Source of the DNA: an uncultured Verrucomicrobiales bacterium
GTDB taxonomy: Bacteria; Verrucomicrobiota; Verrucomicrobiia; Limisphaerales; UBA1100
Length of the DNA stretch: 41,854 nucleotides
NCBI GenBank assembly: GCA_913041895.1
Contig: CAJWKQ010000005.1
Span: 1-41,854 of the forward strand
Reading direction: 5' to 3'
Part shown: piece by piece, positions 1-8,150 of the stretch
How positions within the stretch are numbered: the first letter of the stretch is position 1
Layout: every line of letters begins with the position of its first letter
Notes under the pieces: generated by a model
Databases searched by the model: none
The model's input: only the letters and a program-made list of their open reading frames with translations
What the model was told of the DNA's origin: nothing
Made by a program: the position numbers and the translations under genes

Positions 1-1036
1 GCTCTTTTTGAATGCCGGGAAGATAAGCCAAAGTTTTTGCCCAGATTCCCCGAAGTGAAGGCCCGAAAATAACCATCCCTAATAAACAAACTACCGGAAG
101 TAATTTAAGAGCCTGTTTGGCATAAGGCAGTGAGGAGCGAGAAAGATAGATTACGCCGGGTATAGACACGGCAATCACAAGAAGGCTGACCCAAAGATGC
201 CAATAAGTGGAGGTCCAATAGTAACCCGCTGTGTTGGGGCACAGCCATACCGAAACACTGATTAAAGTGGTTGCAATCAGTGTATATCGGTTTGGGGCTT
301 CAAGGGATTCAAAGCTTATAGGTATTTTTTTAATATCTAAGTTTAATAGATAGGCAATAAACATGCCGACAGCAGCAGTGGCTTTGAATCGGTAGGCAAT
401 AAACATCACGCCTACAGCTGTAACGATTGTTGAACCGGGTTCGTAGAAGAATGGATAGATAAATATGGTGATCACTGCGGCTATTAGCCAGCCGACCGAT
501 TCACTACGGTTACTCTTCAGTAAGAAAAATATTAAAAATGCAGGGATGGTTATCGCAAAAAGATCTGTATCCAGATACCCCGCAATAGTGCGGTTAAAAT
601 AACTAGAAGCAGAGACCGCGAGGCAAGCTGCGCCGAATCCCAGAAAAGATACATTGTATAGTCTTCCGATCAATACCAACGGAATCGCTAGTAACCCTCC
701 TGCCAAGACCGGCAAATATGTGGCAATATCCAAAGGATGAAAGCCTCCGTATTTAGCCAGAATAACTCCTATGACAGTGAGTGCCCCGTTTGAATTTTGG
801 TCGGGGTGACCTTTGAGTTTCTCTGGCAAAGGGTCCTTTTTGGAACCCTGTTGAATAACTGATGCAAAAAGGTAAGCGTCGTGGGTTGTCGGGAGGTAGT
901 GTTTCTGCCATTTAACACTGGGGCGATTCTCTGCGTGTTTTACCCATTGAGCGCGTTGCCAGTAGCCAAATGCCCATGCAATTAGGATAAGGCATATAGT
1001 AAGGGCTATACTCCATGGAAACTTAGTTTGGGTCAC
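1..1036 (-). CDS. STT3/PglB-type oligosaccharyltransferase, N-terminal part (runs off left edge)
   Basis: I translated this from the minus strand; it is open for 345 codons from a GTG at 1034-1036 to the window edge, so the C-terminal half is missing. It is a polytopic membrane protein with a first helix at about residues 9-25. Two motifs match the STT3 family (PF02516). TTHDAYLFA (residues 50-58) corresponds to the first external-loop Asp. RTIAGYLDTDLF (149-160) corresponds to the second-loop D-x-D that binds the metal and the acceptor in PglB. The position of D53 and D156/D158 is close to that recalled for Campylobacter lari PglB (D56, D154/D156). The later S-V-x-E/TIxE loop and the WWDYG domain would lie beyond the edge. 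STT3 enzymes transfer a lipid-linked oligosaccharide to Asn of exported proteins in the periplasm. It is divergent from the antiterminator gene at 1172. No in-frame ATG precedes the GTG before an upstream stop. Family assignment is strong; activity cannot be judged without the rest. Confidence 0.8.
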   Translation of the reverse strand, partial: MTQTKFPWSIALTICLILIAWAFGYWQRAQWVKHAENRPSVKWQKHYLPTTHDAYLFASVIQQGSKKDPLPEKLKGHPDQNSNGALTVIGVILAKYGGFHPLDIATYLPVLAGGLLAIPLVLIGRLYNVSFLGFGAACLAVSASSYFNRTIAGYLDTDLFAITIPAFLIFFLLKSNRSESVGWLIAAVITIFIYPFFYEPGSTIVTAVGVMFIAYRFKATAAVGMFIAYLLNLDIKKIPISFESLEAPNRYTLIATTLISVSVWLCPNTAGYYWTSTYWHLWVSLLVIAVSIPGVIYLSRSSLPYAKQALKLLPVVCLLGMVIFGPSLRGIWAKTLAYLPGIQKE

Positions 1037-1054
1037 GGTCTGAATCTTGTCCTG

Positions 1055-1101
1055 AAAATCATCCTAAAATCATGCTAACTTCCTGCAATCCAAAACAATC
1101 C
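1055..1101. repeat. Short direct repeats between divergent oligosaccharyltransferase and antiterminator genes
   Basis: An 11-base unit is tandemly repeated with one mismatch at 1055-1065 (AAAATCATCCT) and 1066-1076 (AAAATCATGCT). CAATCC then occurs twice, at 1086-1091 and 1096-1101, a spacing of 10 bases or about one helical turn. They lie in the roughly 135-base gap between two divergent starts, where an operator or activator site would be expected. No clear -35/-10 pair was recognised. Function is inferred from position only. Confidence 0.4.
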
Positions 1102-1171
1102 AGTAAGCTGGTTGATAACTTTCATAGTGAAAACTTTACTGAGAGCAAAATGTAAGGCGACCCTTTCAGGG

Positions 1172-1672
1172 GTGAACGAATTGCGCACAGAGGACGCTTG
1201 GTTTGTTGCACACACAAGGCCGAGATGTGAGAAAAAACTTCAGAGATGGTGCTATAGGGAATCATTCACCAGCTGCCTACCCACCTATATAAGTGTTCGG
1301 AAATATGCCAGCAAAGAGGTGCGTTTTTCCAAACCTCTTTTCCCTGGCTACCTATTCCTAAGCTTCTCACGAGAGAATATTCGAATAGTTAGGCAGAGCC
1401 AGTATATTGCAAATCTACTGGAGCCCCCGGATCAAAATGAATTTGAATCTCAGCTAAGAGAAATAATGAAGGCAACGACTCTTTCTGAGGAGATATATAT
1501 TGCTCCATCTATCGGGTCGGGGGCTCGGGTTCTCATTAAGCGCGGACCTTTAGCAGGAATTGAAGCCTGGGTGGAAAACCGCTCTGGAATTGAAACGGTA
1601 ATATTGAGATTGGATTTCATAGGTCAAGGAGCAATCGTCAATGTCTCGGTACAGGATTTAGAGTTGGTCTGA
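1172..1672 (+). CDS. NusG-like transcription antiterminator (RfaH/UpxY/LoaP-type paralogue)
   Basis: A 166-residue specialised NusG paralogue. The NGN domain begins at AWFVAHTRPRCEKKLQ and contains the diagnostic KPLFPGYLFLSF strand. A C-terminal KOW-type segment begins at IGSGARVLIKRGPLAGIEAW. Such proteins bind RNA polymerase and suppress pausing or termination in long operons, commonly capsule, LPS or antibiotic clusters, and are often the first gene of the operon they control. Here the gene directly precedes an approximately 10-kb plus-strand glycan operon, with a 177-base leader between them. The frame is open further upstream, with a TTG at 1112 and a GTG at 1127. I chose the GTG at 1172 because it puts the NGN domain about nine residues from the N terminus, as is usual; none of the three has a strong ribosome-binding site. 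It is unlikely to be the housekeeping NusG, given the context and sequence divergence. Confidence 0.85.
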   Translation: MNELRTEDAWFVAHTRPRCEKKLQRWCYRESFTSCLPTYISVRKYASKEVRFSKPLFPGYLFLSFSRENIRIVRQSQYIANLLEPPDQNEFESQLREIMKATTLSEEIYIAPSIGSGARVLIKRGPLAGIEAWVENRSGIETVILRLDFIGQGAIVNVSVQDLELV

Positions 1673-1742
1673 AGCCAAACTAATTGCGCAATGGCTTCTC
1701 CAAGTAATTTGTGTTGATCATAAAGCTATGCAGTAGGGTTGA

Positions 1743-1776
1743 CGGATTTATCCGAATCGACGGGCGCGCAGCGTGC
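1743..1776 (+). promoter_or_regulatory. ops-like leader element with two small hairpins downstream of the antiterminator gene
   Basis: Within the 1673-1849 leader, 1762-1776 reads GGGCGCGCAGCGTGC. From memory, the enterobacterial ops element recognised by RfaH is GGGCGGTAGCGTG. Both share GGGCG at the 5' end and AGCGTG at the 3' end and differ only in the middle (CGC versus GT). The segment can fold as GCGCG-CAG-CGTGC (1764-1776, one G-T pair). CGGAT-TT-ATCCG (1743-1754) is a second short hairpin just upstream. An AT-rich stretch follows to the first glycosyltransferase. Position between an RfaH-like gene and a long glycan operon is what an ops site would require, but the match is short and could be chance. 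Confidence 0.4.
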
Positions 1777-1849
1777 TTAAAATAATTTATTTAAAGTAAA
1801 GTTGTCTTATGATTGCTGCTAAAACGCAGTTCTTTTCATACCACAAGCC

Positions 1850-2872
1850 ATGAAAATTGCTTTGGGCTACCACATTCAGCAGGGCGCTTGGGGCGGGGGG
1901 AACCAATTTGCTAAATCAGTTGTTCGAGTGCTTGAGGAAGCGGGTCACAAGGTTGTTTATTCGCTGGATGAAGACGATATTGATATCATTTTGCTGACTG
2001 AAACCAGATGGCGCAGTCCATCATCCTCATTTACTGCGGCAAAAGTGATACGCTACATCATTCTGAAGAATAAAAATGCTCTGGTAATCCAGAGGATAAA
2101 CGAATGTGATGAACGCAAAGGTTCTAGCCATATGAACAGTTTACTTAAGCGCGCTAACTATATAGCAGATCATACGGTTTTCGTGGGAAGCTGGCTCAAG
2201 GAGCTGCCTGTTTGGAGGGAAGGCAGCCATTCGGTAATCTTAAATGGGGCGGATCAGGAAATATTTACGGCTGACAGACGAGGTTATTGGGATCGAACTC
2301 AGCCTTTACAGCTGGTGACTCACCACTGGGGTGCCCACTGGATGAAAGGGTTTGATGTGTACCTGCATATAGATCGATTATTGGAGCAAGAGAGATGGCG
2401 GGAAAAAATAGGCTTCACCTATATTGGAAACTTGCCAGATAATATTACTTTTAAAAATATTCGTCATATAAGCCCGAAGAGTGGATCTGAATTAGGAATG
2501 GAACTCGCCAAAAATCACGCATATTTGACAGCGTCCATGAATGAACCCGGGCCGATGCATCCAGTTGAAGCGGCTTTATGTGGCTTGCCACTAATATACC
2601 GTTCTAGTGGCTCTTTACCGGAGTACTGCAATGGTTATGGAATTAGGTACCATGGCCCAAATGATGTTGAAGCGGCTATATATCGGATGTTGGATGAATA
2701 TAAAACTTGGAGTGATGCTGTGAAGAGTTATCCAAATACTGCACTTAGAATGGGGCAGAGCTACGTCAAAATGTTCGAAGACTTACTAGTAAATCGTGAA
2801 GAAATTGTTAGCCGCAGACGCGTTTGGCGGGAACCTCTAACAGTGTTATTAAACCATCTATCAATCAGATGA
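1850..2872 (+). CDS. GT4-like glycosyltransferase
   Basis: A 340-residue cytoplasmic enzyme with the two-Rossmann-fold GT-B layout. The N terminus (MKIALGYHIQQGAWGGGNQF) has the glycine-rich start seen in GT1/GT4 proteins. VILNGADQEIF near residue 131 is the usual 'NGvD...F' linker between the domains. The C-terminal donor-site signature is E-x7-E in EPGPMHPVEAALCGLPLIY near residue 229. The product would be a nucleotide-sugar-dependent transferase that adds one residue to a lipid-linked glycan. It is the first enzyme gene after the ops-like leader and is followed by two further GT4-like genes. Donor and acceptor cannot be read from sequence. A run of six G within the gene (1895-1900) does not break the frame. 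Confidence 0.75.
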   Translation: MKIALGYHIQQGAWGGGNQFAKSVVRVLEEAGHKVVYSLDEDDIDIILLTETRWRSPSSSFTAAKVIRYIILKNKNALVIQRINECDERKGSSHMNSLLKRANYIADHTVFVGSWLKELPVWREGSHSVILNGADQEIFTADRRGYWDRTQPLQLVTHHWGAHWMKGFDVYLHIDRLLEQERWREKIGFTYIGNLPDNITFKNIRHISPKSGSELGMELAKNHAYLTASMNEPGPMHPVEAALCGLPLIYRSSGSLPEYCNGYGIRYHGPNDVEAAIYRMLDEYKTWSDAVKSYPNTALRMGQSYVKMFEDLLVNREEIVSRRRVWREPLTVLLNHLSIR

Positions 2873-2958
2873 ACAGTTACGCGTAACAATGATTTCAAAA
2901 GACATATAACAGAAGTCGATGTAATTCTACGTTTAATGAGGAATGATTTCATCAGTTA

Positions 2959-4077
2959 ATGGATTGTTTAAGATCTTTAAAAATTAATGCTTCCTGTATT
3001 CCTTGGAGATTTCTTGAGTTAATTGGGAGTAAGGACAAGAAAGCCAAGATTCAATATGTAGTGGAAAAAGCCCAATGGGCCATACATTGGGAAGGACAGT
3101 CAATTCGCAATAACATAGAAAAGATGTACCCTGGCGCTATGGATGTTACATCTCGTCCCAATCGTATTATGGGAGCTGGCAAAGTAGTGCACTTTGGTTC
3201 ACAGTATATGTGGGAAAATTGGGCCCGGCATCTCACAATAAAAAACCACTATGTCGCATCTTTTTTTCACGGTAAGCCAGAAGATAGTCCTGCAACAGCT
3301 CGGCACATAGAACATTTTTTGGCATTATCATCAAGGCTTTCAAAGATTGTTGTGTCTTGCTCTTTGGTTTACGACAGACTCTGTAAACTGGGAGTCGATG
3401 AGGTTAAGCTGGAAAAGATTCCAATAGGAGTGGATACGGAGGTGTTTAGCCCGGCCAGAGCTGAAAAACGATTGCAGATCCGCCGAGAAATAGGGGTTTC
3501 AGATGACGTAGTTGTAATCGGTACATTTCAAAAAGATGGTCAAGGGTGGGGTGATGGAAACACGCCAAAGAATATCAAGGGCCCCGATGTTTTTTTGTCT
3601 GTAGTTGAGAGGTTAGCACGCGAATTTTCGTTGCATATAGTACTGACGGGACCTGCGCGCGGTTATGTAAAAAAAGGGCTGGAAGTAGCTCGAATACCGT
3701 ATACTCATCGATATCTTCAGACTCCCCAAGAATTAGTTAATCTCTACCCTGCACTGGATTTCTATTTGATTACTTCCCGCGAAGAAGGTGGACCAAAGGG
3801 GCTTCTGGAAAGCATGGCATCGGGTATTCCGGTTGTTTCAACTGCAGTAGGGATGGCGCCTGATCTAATTAAGAATGGAGTTAATGGATTCATGGTGGAT
3901 AGCGAAGACGTGGAGGGTCTGGCAGACTCTGCATTGGAGCTTATGAGTCTTTCAGCCACAGCACTTTCAGAAATGACTTCAACAGCACGTAAAAGTGTCT
4001 TTGAATGTGATGTAAATAGTGTCGCTATGCAGCACTGGAATAAAGTGTATCAGCCAATTTTGGATGAATCTAAATAA
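2959..4077 (+). CDS. GT4 family glycosyltransferase
   Basis: A 372-residue GT-B glycosyltransferase. The domain linker IPIGVDTEVFSPA lies near residue 154, and the GT4 donor-binding signature REEGGPKGLLESMASGIPV, containing E-x7-E, lies near residue 274. VVIGTFQKDGQGWGDG in between is the start of the C-terminal Rossmann domain. The ATG at 2959 has a GAGGA upstream at a long distance (about 2939), so the start is only moderately sure. The 3' end overlaps the start of the next gene, which indicates translational coupling in the same operon. The sugar it transfers is unknown. Confidence 0.8.
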   Translation: MDCLRSLKINASCIPWRFLELIGSKDKKAKIQYVVEKAQWAIHWEGQSIRNNIEKMYPGAMDVTSRPNRIMGAGKVVHFGSQYMWENWARHLTIKNHYVASFFHGKPEDSPATARHIEHFLALSSRLSKIVVSCSLVYDRLCKLGVDEVKLEKIPIGVDTEVFSPARAEKRLQIRREIGVSDDVVVIGTFQKDGQGWGDGNTPKNIKGPDVFLSVVERLAREFSLHIVLTGPARGYVKKGLEVARIPYTHRYLQTPQELVNLYPALDFYLITSREEGGPKGLLESMASGIPVVSTAVGMAPDLIKNGVNGFMVDSEDVEGLADSALELMSLSATALSEMTSTARKSVFECDVNSVAMQHWNKVYQPILDESK

Positions 4078-5167
4078 GAAATCGGCAACGGGATTGCTGA
4101 TCCGATACTTGTATGAAGGTTTTTGTTGGGGGCGAGTTTGCCTGAATCGTTCCTGCTCTAAGGATCGAAATTTGGTTGTATATTATGGCGGTGCGCGTGG
4201 TGGGGATTTCGGGGGGACTTTGGTCAAAGTTGCCAGGCTCCAGAAAGTTTTTCCTGAGAGGAAATGGGGGTTTAATATGGTGTACAACCTCAGCAATGCC
4301 TCATATCTCAACGAGCAGACGATCAGAAGCCTTAAACAGCAGGAAATACCAATTGTGCATAATCAAAATGGTACGTTCTATCCTGCATGGTATGGAGGCG
4401 ATTGGTTTCACGAAAACAAACGTATGGCTTCGGGTTTCCATGCTGCTGATTATGTTTTTTATCAGAGCGAATTCTGCCGAGATGCTGCCCGCCATCATCT
4501 AGGAGAACGCAAAGGTCCTGGAGAAATCCTATATAATGCGGTCGATACAAATTTATTTTCTCCAGCAGAAAGGAAAGGAAGCTCCCGCCCTTTTACTTTT
4601 TTGGTTACTGGAAAGATTGACCTGCACATGTGGTACCGTCTAGAGAGCACATTGCTTGGGTTAGCATTCGCTTCGAAAATGGGAAAGAAGTACGCTCTTA
4701 CAATCGCGGGTTGGATGAGTTCAAATGTTAGGAGATTGGTTGGCAATCTGGTGCGAGAGAAAAATCTGGGCCAGCAGGTCCGGGTTCAAGGGGCATACAC
4801 ACAGTTAGAAGCTCCGGGAGTATACCGTAATGCGGACGCTTACGTAATGATGAAACATCAAGATCCTTGCCCAAATGTGGTCATTGAGGCGCTGTCCTCG
4901 GGATTGCCTGTATTATTTTCGAAATCAGGAGGGGTGCCAGAGTTAGTGGGAAATGAGGCGGGAATAGGATTAGAATGTGAACTAAGTTGGGAAAGGGTTT
5001 GTGTGCCATCTCCGGAGGAAATTGGACAAGGTATGGTTCAGATCGTAAGCACATCCGACAGTATGTCTGAAGCAGCAAGACATCGGGCATGCAGTATGTT
5101 CGATATTTCACACTGGGTTGATAGACACCAAGAAATATTTAGCCGTATTCAGAATTCAGACGCATGA
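4064..5167 (+). CDS. GT4-like glycosyltransferase
   Basis: A 367-residue GT-B enzyme. VVYYGGARGGDFGGTLVK near residue 37 is the glycine-rich N-terminal loop. ILYNAVDTNLFSPA is the interdomain linker. HQDPCPNVVIEALSSGLPV is the donor-site motif, with Asp in place of the first Glu of E-x7-E. The reading frame is open back to a GTG at 4019. I prefer the ATG at 4064, which gives a 14-base overlap with the preceding gene rather than 59. It is the third consecutive GT4-like enzyme in the operon and is probably one step in building the same glycan. Donor and acceptor are not predictable. Confidence 0.75.
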   Translation: MNLNKKSATGLLIRYLYEGFCWGRVCLNRSCSKDRNLVVYYGGARGGDFGGTLVKVARLQKVFPERKWGFNMVYNLSNASYLNEQTIRSLKQQEIPIVHNQNGTFYPAWYGGDWFHENKRMASGFHAADYVFYQSEFCRDAARHHLGERKGPGEILYNAVDTNLFSPAERKGSSRPFTFLVTGKIDLHMWYRLESTLLGLAFASKMGKKYALTIAGWMSSNVRRLVGNLVREKNLGQQVRVQGAYTQLEAPGVYRNADAYVMMKHQDPCPNVVIEALSSGLPVLFSKSGGVPELVGNEAGIGLECELSWERVCVPSPEEIGQGMVQIVSTSDSMSEAARHRACSMFDISHWVDRHQEIFSRIQNSDA

Positions 5168-5225
5168 GTCGATTCTGTAAAATTCATTTCGCCAATGTAA
5201 TAAAGTTCTCTATGAATACAGACCA

Positions 5226-6107
5226 ATGGCTGATCCTCTAGTTACAGTTATACTACCTTGTTATAACGCTCACCAGCACCTTGATAAGGCATTGGCTAGT
5301 GTTCTAGAACAGACATATAATAGAATTGAAATAATTATTGTTAACGATGGTTCCACAAACAGTGAAACGCTCGACTATTTGAGTTCTCTAGATAGCTCCA
5401 TAAATGTGGTTTATCAGCAAAATAAAGGGTTGCCTGCAGCTCGGAATCGCGGTTTTAACGATGCGAAAGGTTTATTTGTTTTGCCATTGGATTGTGATGA
5501 CTGGTTGGAACCAAATGCAATTGCTCAACTGCTTGAGGCTGTGGAAGTTGCAGGTGAGAGTGTTTTTGCATTTCCTCAGATGATTCTTGAAGGTCAGGCT
5601 GCTGGCATAACAACAAAGCATTATAATCTTTTTGAGCAGCTTTTCCTGAATCAATTGCCTTACTGCTTGCTGCTTCCCAAAGTCGCTTGGGAAAAAATAG
5701 GAGGATATGATGAATCCATGCGTCAAGGCTATGAAGACTGGGAGTTTAATATTCGTTTGAGCACAAATGGATGGCGGGCAGTGACCGTGCCGGAGCCACT
5801 ATTTCATTACAGGGTTACTAGAACCGGAATGCTGCTAAGTACTTCAGGTCGTCAGCATTGTGAATTATGGAAGACTATTAGAAAAAAACATCCTGAAACG
5901 TACCGTTGGAGTAAACTTAAGGAAACATGGACAGAGTGGAGAAAAAATCCTTCATCATATCCACTATGGGTTTATTTCATATGGTTGATTGCTAGTAGCA
6001 TTATGCCGACGGCATGGGGATCAAAATTCTTTTCATGGGCAAGGCGATATTCCAACAGCAGGCGGGTTACGCGCGCATATCACGCTAGAAAAGCTAAATT
6101 GATTTGA
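5226..6107 (+). CDS. GT2 family glycosyltransferase
   Basis: A 293-residue inverting GT-A transferase. The N-terminal strand-loop LVTVILPCYNAHQHL and the IIIVNDGSTNSE nucleotide-binding segment are diagnostic of PF00535. LPLDCDDWLEP near residue 87 carries the metal-binding D-x-D. YEDWEFNIRLSTNGW near residue 170 carries the E-D-W motif expected to supply the catalytic base. There is no membrane anchor apart from a hydrophobic stretch near residues 240-260 (LWVYFIWLIASSIM), which may associate with the membrane. It lies in line with the surrounding operon genes, with 58 bases upstream and 81 downstream. Substrate unknown. Confidence 0.85.
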   Translation: MADPLVTVILPCYNAHQHLDKALASVLEQTYNRIEIIIVNDGSTNSETLDYLSSLDSSINVVYQQNKGLPAARNRGFNDAKGLFVLPLDCDDWLEPNAIAQLLEAVEVAGESVFAFPQMILEGQAAGITTKHYNLFEQLFLNQLPYCLLLPKVAWEKIGGYDESMRQGYEDWEFNIRLSTNGWRAVTVPEPLFHYRVTRTGMLLSTSGRQHCELWKTIRKKHPETYRWSKLKETWTEWRKNPSSYPLWVYFIWLIASSIMPTAWGSKFFSWARRYSNSRRVTRAYHARKAKLI

Positions 6108-6188
6108 GACAATCATGTTAAAAATTGCAGATGACACATTGACTTTGAAGTGGAAGTTCATATCCGATTGATTGAAATATAATTAAAA

Positions 6189-8150
6189 ATGTGCGGGATT
6201 GCAGGATTTGCGGTTGAAGGAGGCTTTCAAGAAGAACTTGCGATAAAGGAAGCACGAGCAATGGCAGCTGCGTTGAGACACCGCGGTCCAGATGATTCAG
6301 GGTTGTGGATAGACTCTCAGGTTGGAATTGCTTTGGCCCATCAGCGACTATCGGTTCTTGATCTTTCCAAGGCCGGCAGTCAACCGATGTTTTCGGTCTC
6401 AGGCCGCTACGTGATTTCTTTTAATGGAGAGATTTATAACCACGAACAAATACGGCAAGAATTGAAAGGGAACAATATCAAATGGCGTGGTACATCGGAC
6501 ACGGAGTCATTGCTTGCGGGTATTGAAACATGGGGATTGGCTCGGACACTTGAAAAAATCGTAGGTATGTACGCTTTTAGCCTATGGGATGAAAAGAAGA
6601 GAGAGCTTTCATTAGTACGAGACCGAATGGGAGAAAAACCACTTTATTATGGGCTAAATAATGGCAGGTTCTTCTTCGGATCTGAATTGAAAGCCTTTAG
6701 GGCTCATTCCCAGTTCAAGGGAGAGATCAATCGTGATTCACTAGCTTTATATATGAGGCACAATTGTGTTCCCGCACCCTATTCTATATATCTTGGCATT
6801 AATAAATTGATGCCTGGCACTTATATCACAGTTCCATTGGGAGGTTTGAGTCGAACTGATGATATCAATCCCGTTCATTACTGGTCGTTGGAATCGGTCG
6901 CTTCCAACCAGCAAAGGAATGTCTTTGAGGGGAGTCAGGAGGAGGCGCTTGTGGAATTAGAGCGATTATTGAATGAAACAATAAGAGGTCAATCTCTAGC
7001 CGATGTTCCATTGGGTGCGTTTTTATCCGGGGGGATTGACTCCTCCTTGGTGGTAGCTTTGATGCAGGCAAACTCGAGTAAGCCCATAAAGACATTTACT
7101 GTGGGTTTTGAAGAGGAAGGATACAACGAAGCAAGTCATGCAAGGGCAGTTGCTTCCCATCTAGAGACGGATCATACCGAGTTATATGTTACACCCAAAG
7201 AGTGTAGGGCAGTAATTCCCAGATTACCCGAGCTGTATGATGAACCTTTCGCTGATTCTTCACAAATCCCCACCAGTTTGATTTCCAAGTTGGCCTCTAG
7301 TCAGGTAACAGTGGCTTTATCAGGTGATGGAGGTGATGAGATTTTTGGTGGATATAATCGGTATATTTGGACTAGAAACATTTGGAACAAGGTGAAGTGG
7401 TTCCCAAGAATAATGAAAAGCTTTGCCGCATTTGGGTTAAAATCCGCTTCGTATCAGACATGGGATCGTTTATACGGATTGGTTGATTTCGCTATTCCCA
7501 GCCGTCATAAAATTACTCAGGCCGGCTTGAAAGTCCATAAGTTGTCTGAAGTTATAACTGCCAGCAATCCTGATTTGTTCTACCGCGAGCTAGTGTCACA
7601 TTGGAAGAGTCCCTCTGATGTAGTCCTAAACGCAAGGGAGCCGAAAACTATTTTGACAAGCGTCATTGGAGGTATCCCTGAAAAGTCCATTGAACAGAGA
7701 ATGATGCTGATCGATGGACTAAGTTATTTACCAGACGATATTCTGGTGAAAGTGGACCGCGCATCGATGGGCGAGAGCTTGGAAACCCGAATCCCTCTTC
7801 TTGATCATCGAATAGTGGAGTTTGCATGGAATTTGCCCTTGGATATGAAGATAAATAATGGCACAGGCAAATGGGTGCTAAGAAAGTTGCTGGGGAAATA
7901 CCTTAAGGAAGGATTGTTTGAGCGACCGAAAATGGGGTTTGGGATTCCATTAGGGAATTGGCTGCGTGGTCCATTGCGCGATTGGGGTGAAGATCTTCTC
8001 AGCCGAAGAAGGCTAAGTGAGGAAGGCTTCTTTGAAGTCAATGCAATTAGGAATACCTGGAATCAACACCTTAAAGGTCAATCAGGACTTGAGTATCGAC
8101 TATGGGATGTTCTGGTTTATCAAGCTTGGCATCAAGCAAACAAAGATTAA
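6189..8150 (+). CDS. asnB: Asparagine synthase (glutamine-hydrolysing) type amidotransferase
   Basis: A 653-residue protein with the full AsnB architecture. The class II glutamine amidotransferase domain begins at MCGIAGFA, with the nucleophile Cys2. The ATP-pyrophosphatase synthase domain carries LSGGIDSSLVVALM near residue 280 and SGDGGDEIFGGYNRY near residue 377. Family members make Asn from Asp or amidate other carboxylates. In glycan clusters, including WbpS-like enzymes and exosortase-associated amidotransferases, they are thought to amidate uronic-acid sugars. No UDP-sugar dehydrogenase is present in the window, so the substrate is unclear. It overlaps the next gene, which suggests coupling. 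All catalytic signatures look intact. Confidence 0.92.
   Translation: MCGIAGFAVEGGFQEELAIKEARAMAAALRHRGPDDSGLWIDSQVGIALAHQRLSVLDLSKAGSQPMFSVSGRYVISFNGEIYNHEQIRQELKGNNIKWRGTSDTESLLAGIETWGLARTLEKIVGMYAFSLWDEKKRELSLVRDRMGEKPLYYGLNNGRFFFGSELKAFRAHSQFKGEINRDSLALYMRHNCVPAPYSIYLGINKLMPGTYITVPLGGLSRTDDINPVHYWSLESVASNQQRNVFEGSQEEALVELERLLNETIRGQSLADVPLGAFLSGGIDSSLVVALMQANSSKPIKTFTVGFEEEGYNEASHARAVASHLETDHTELYVTPKECRAVIPRLPELYDEPFADSSQIPTSLISKLASSQVTVALSGDGGDEIFGGYNRYIWTRNIWNKVKWFPRIMKSFAAFGLKSASYQTWDRLYGLVDFAIPSRHKITQAGLKVHKLSEVITASNPDLFYRELVSHWKSPSDVVLNAREPKTILTSVIGGIPEKSIEQRMMLIDGLSYLPDDILVKVDRASMGESLETRIPLLDHRIVEFAWNLPLDMKINNGTGKWVLRKLLGKYLKEGLFERPKMGFGIPLGNWLRGPLRDWGEDLLSRRRLSEEGFFEVNAIRNTWNQHLKGQSGLEYRLWDVLVYQAWHQANKD

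Noticed and set aside
1895-1900. A run of six G in the first glycosyltransferase as a second phase-variable tract
   Set aside because: Only six bases, in frame and not associated with any interruption; not long enough to suggest frequent slippage.
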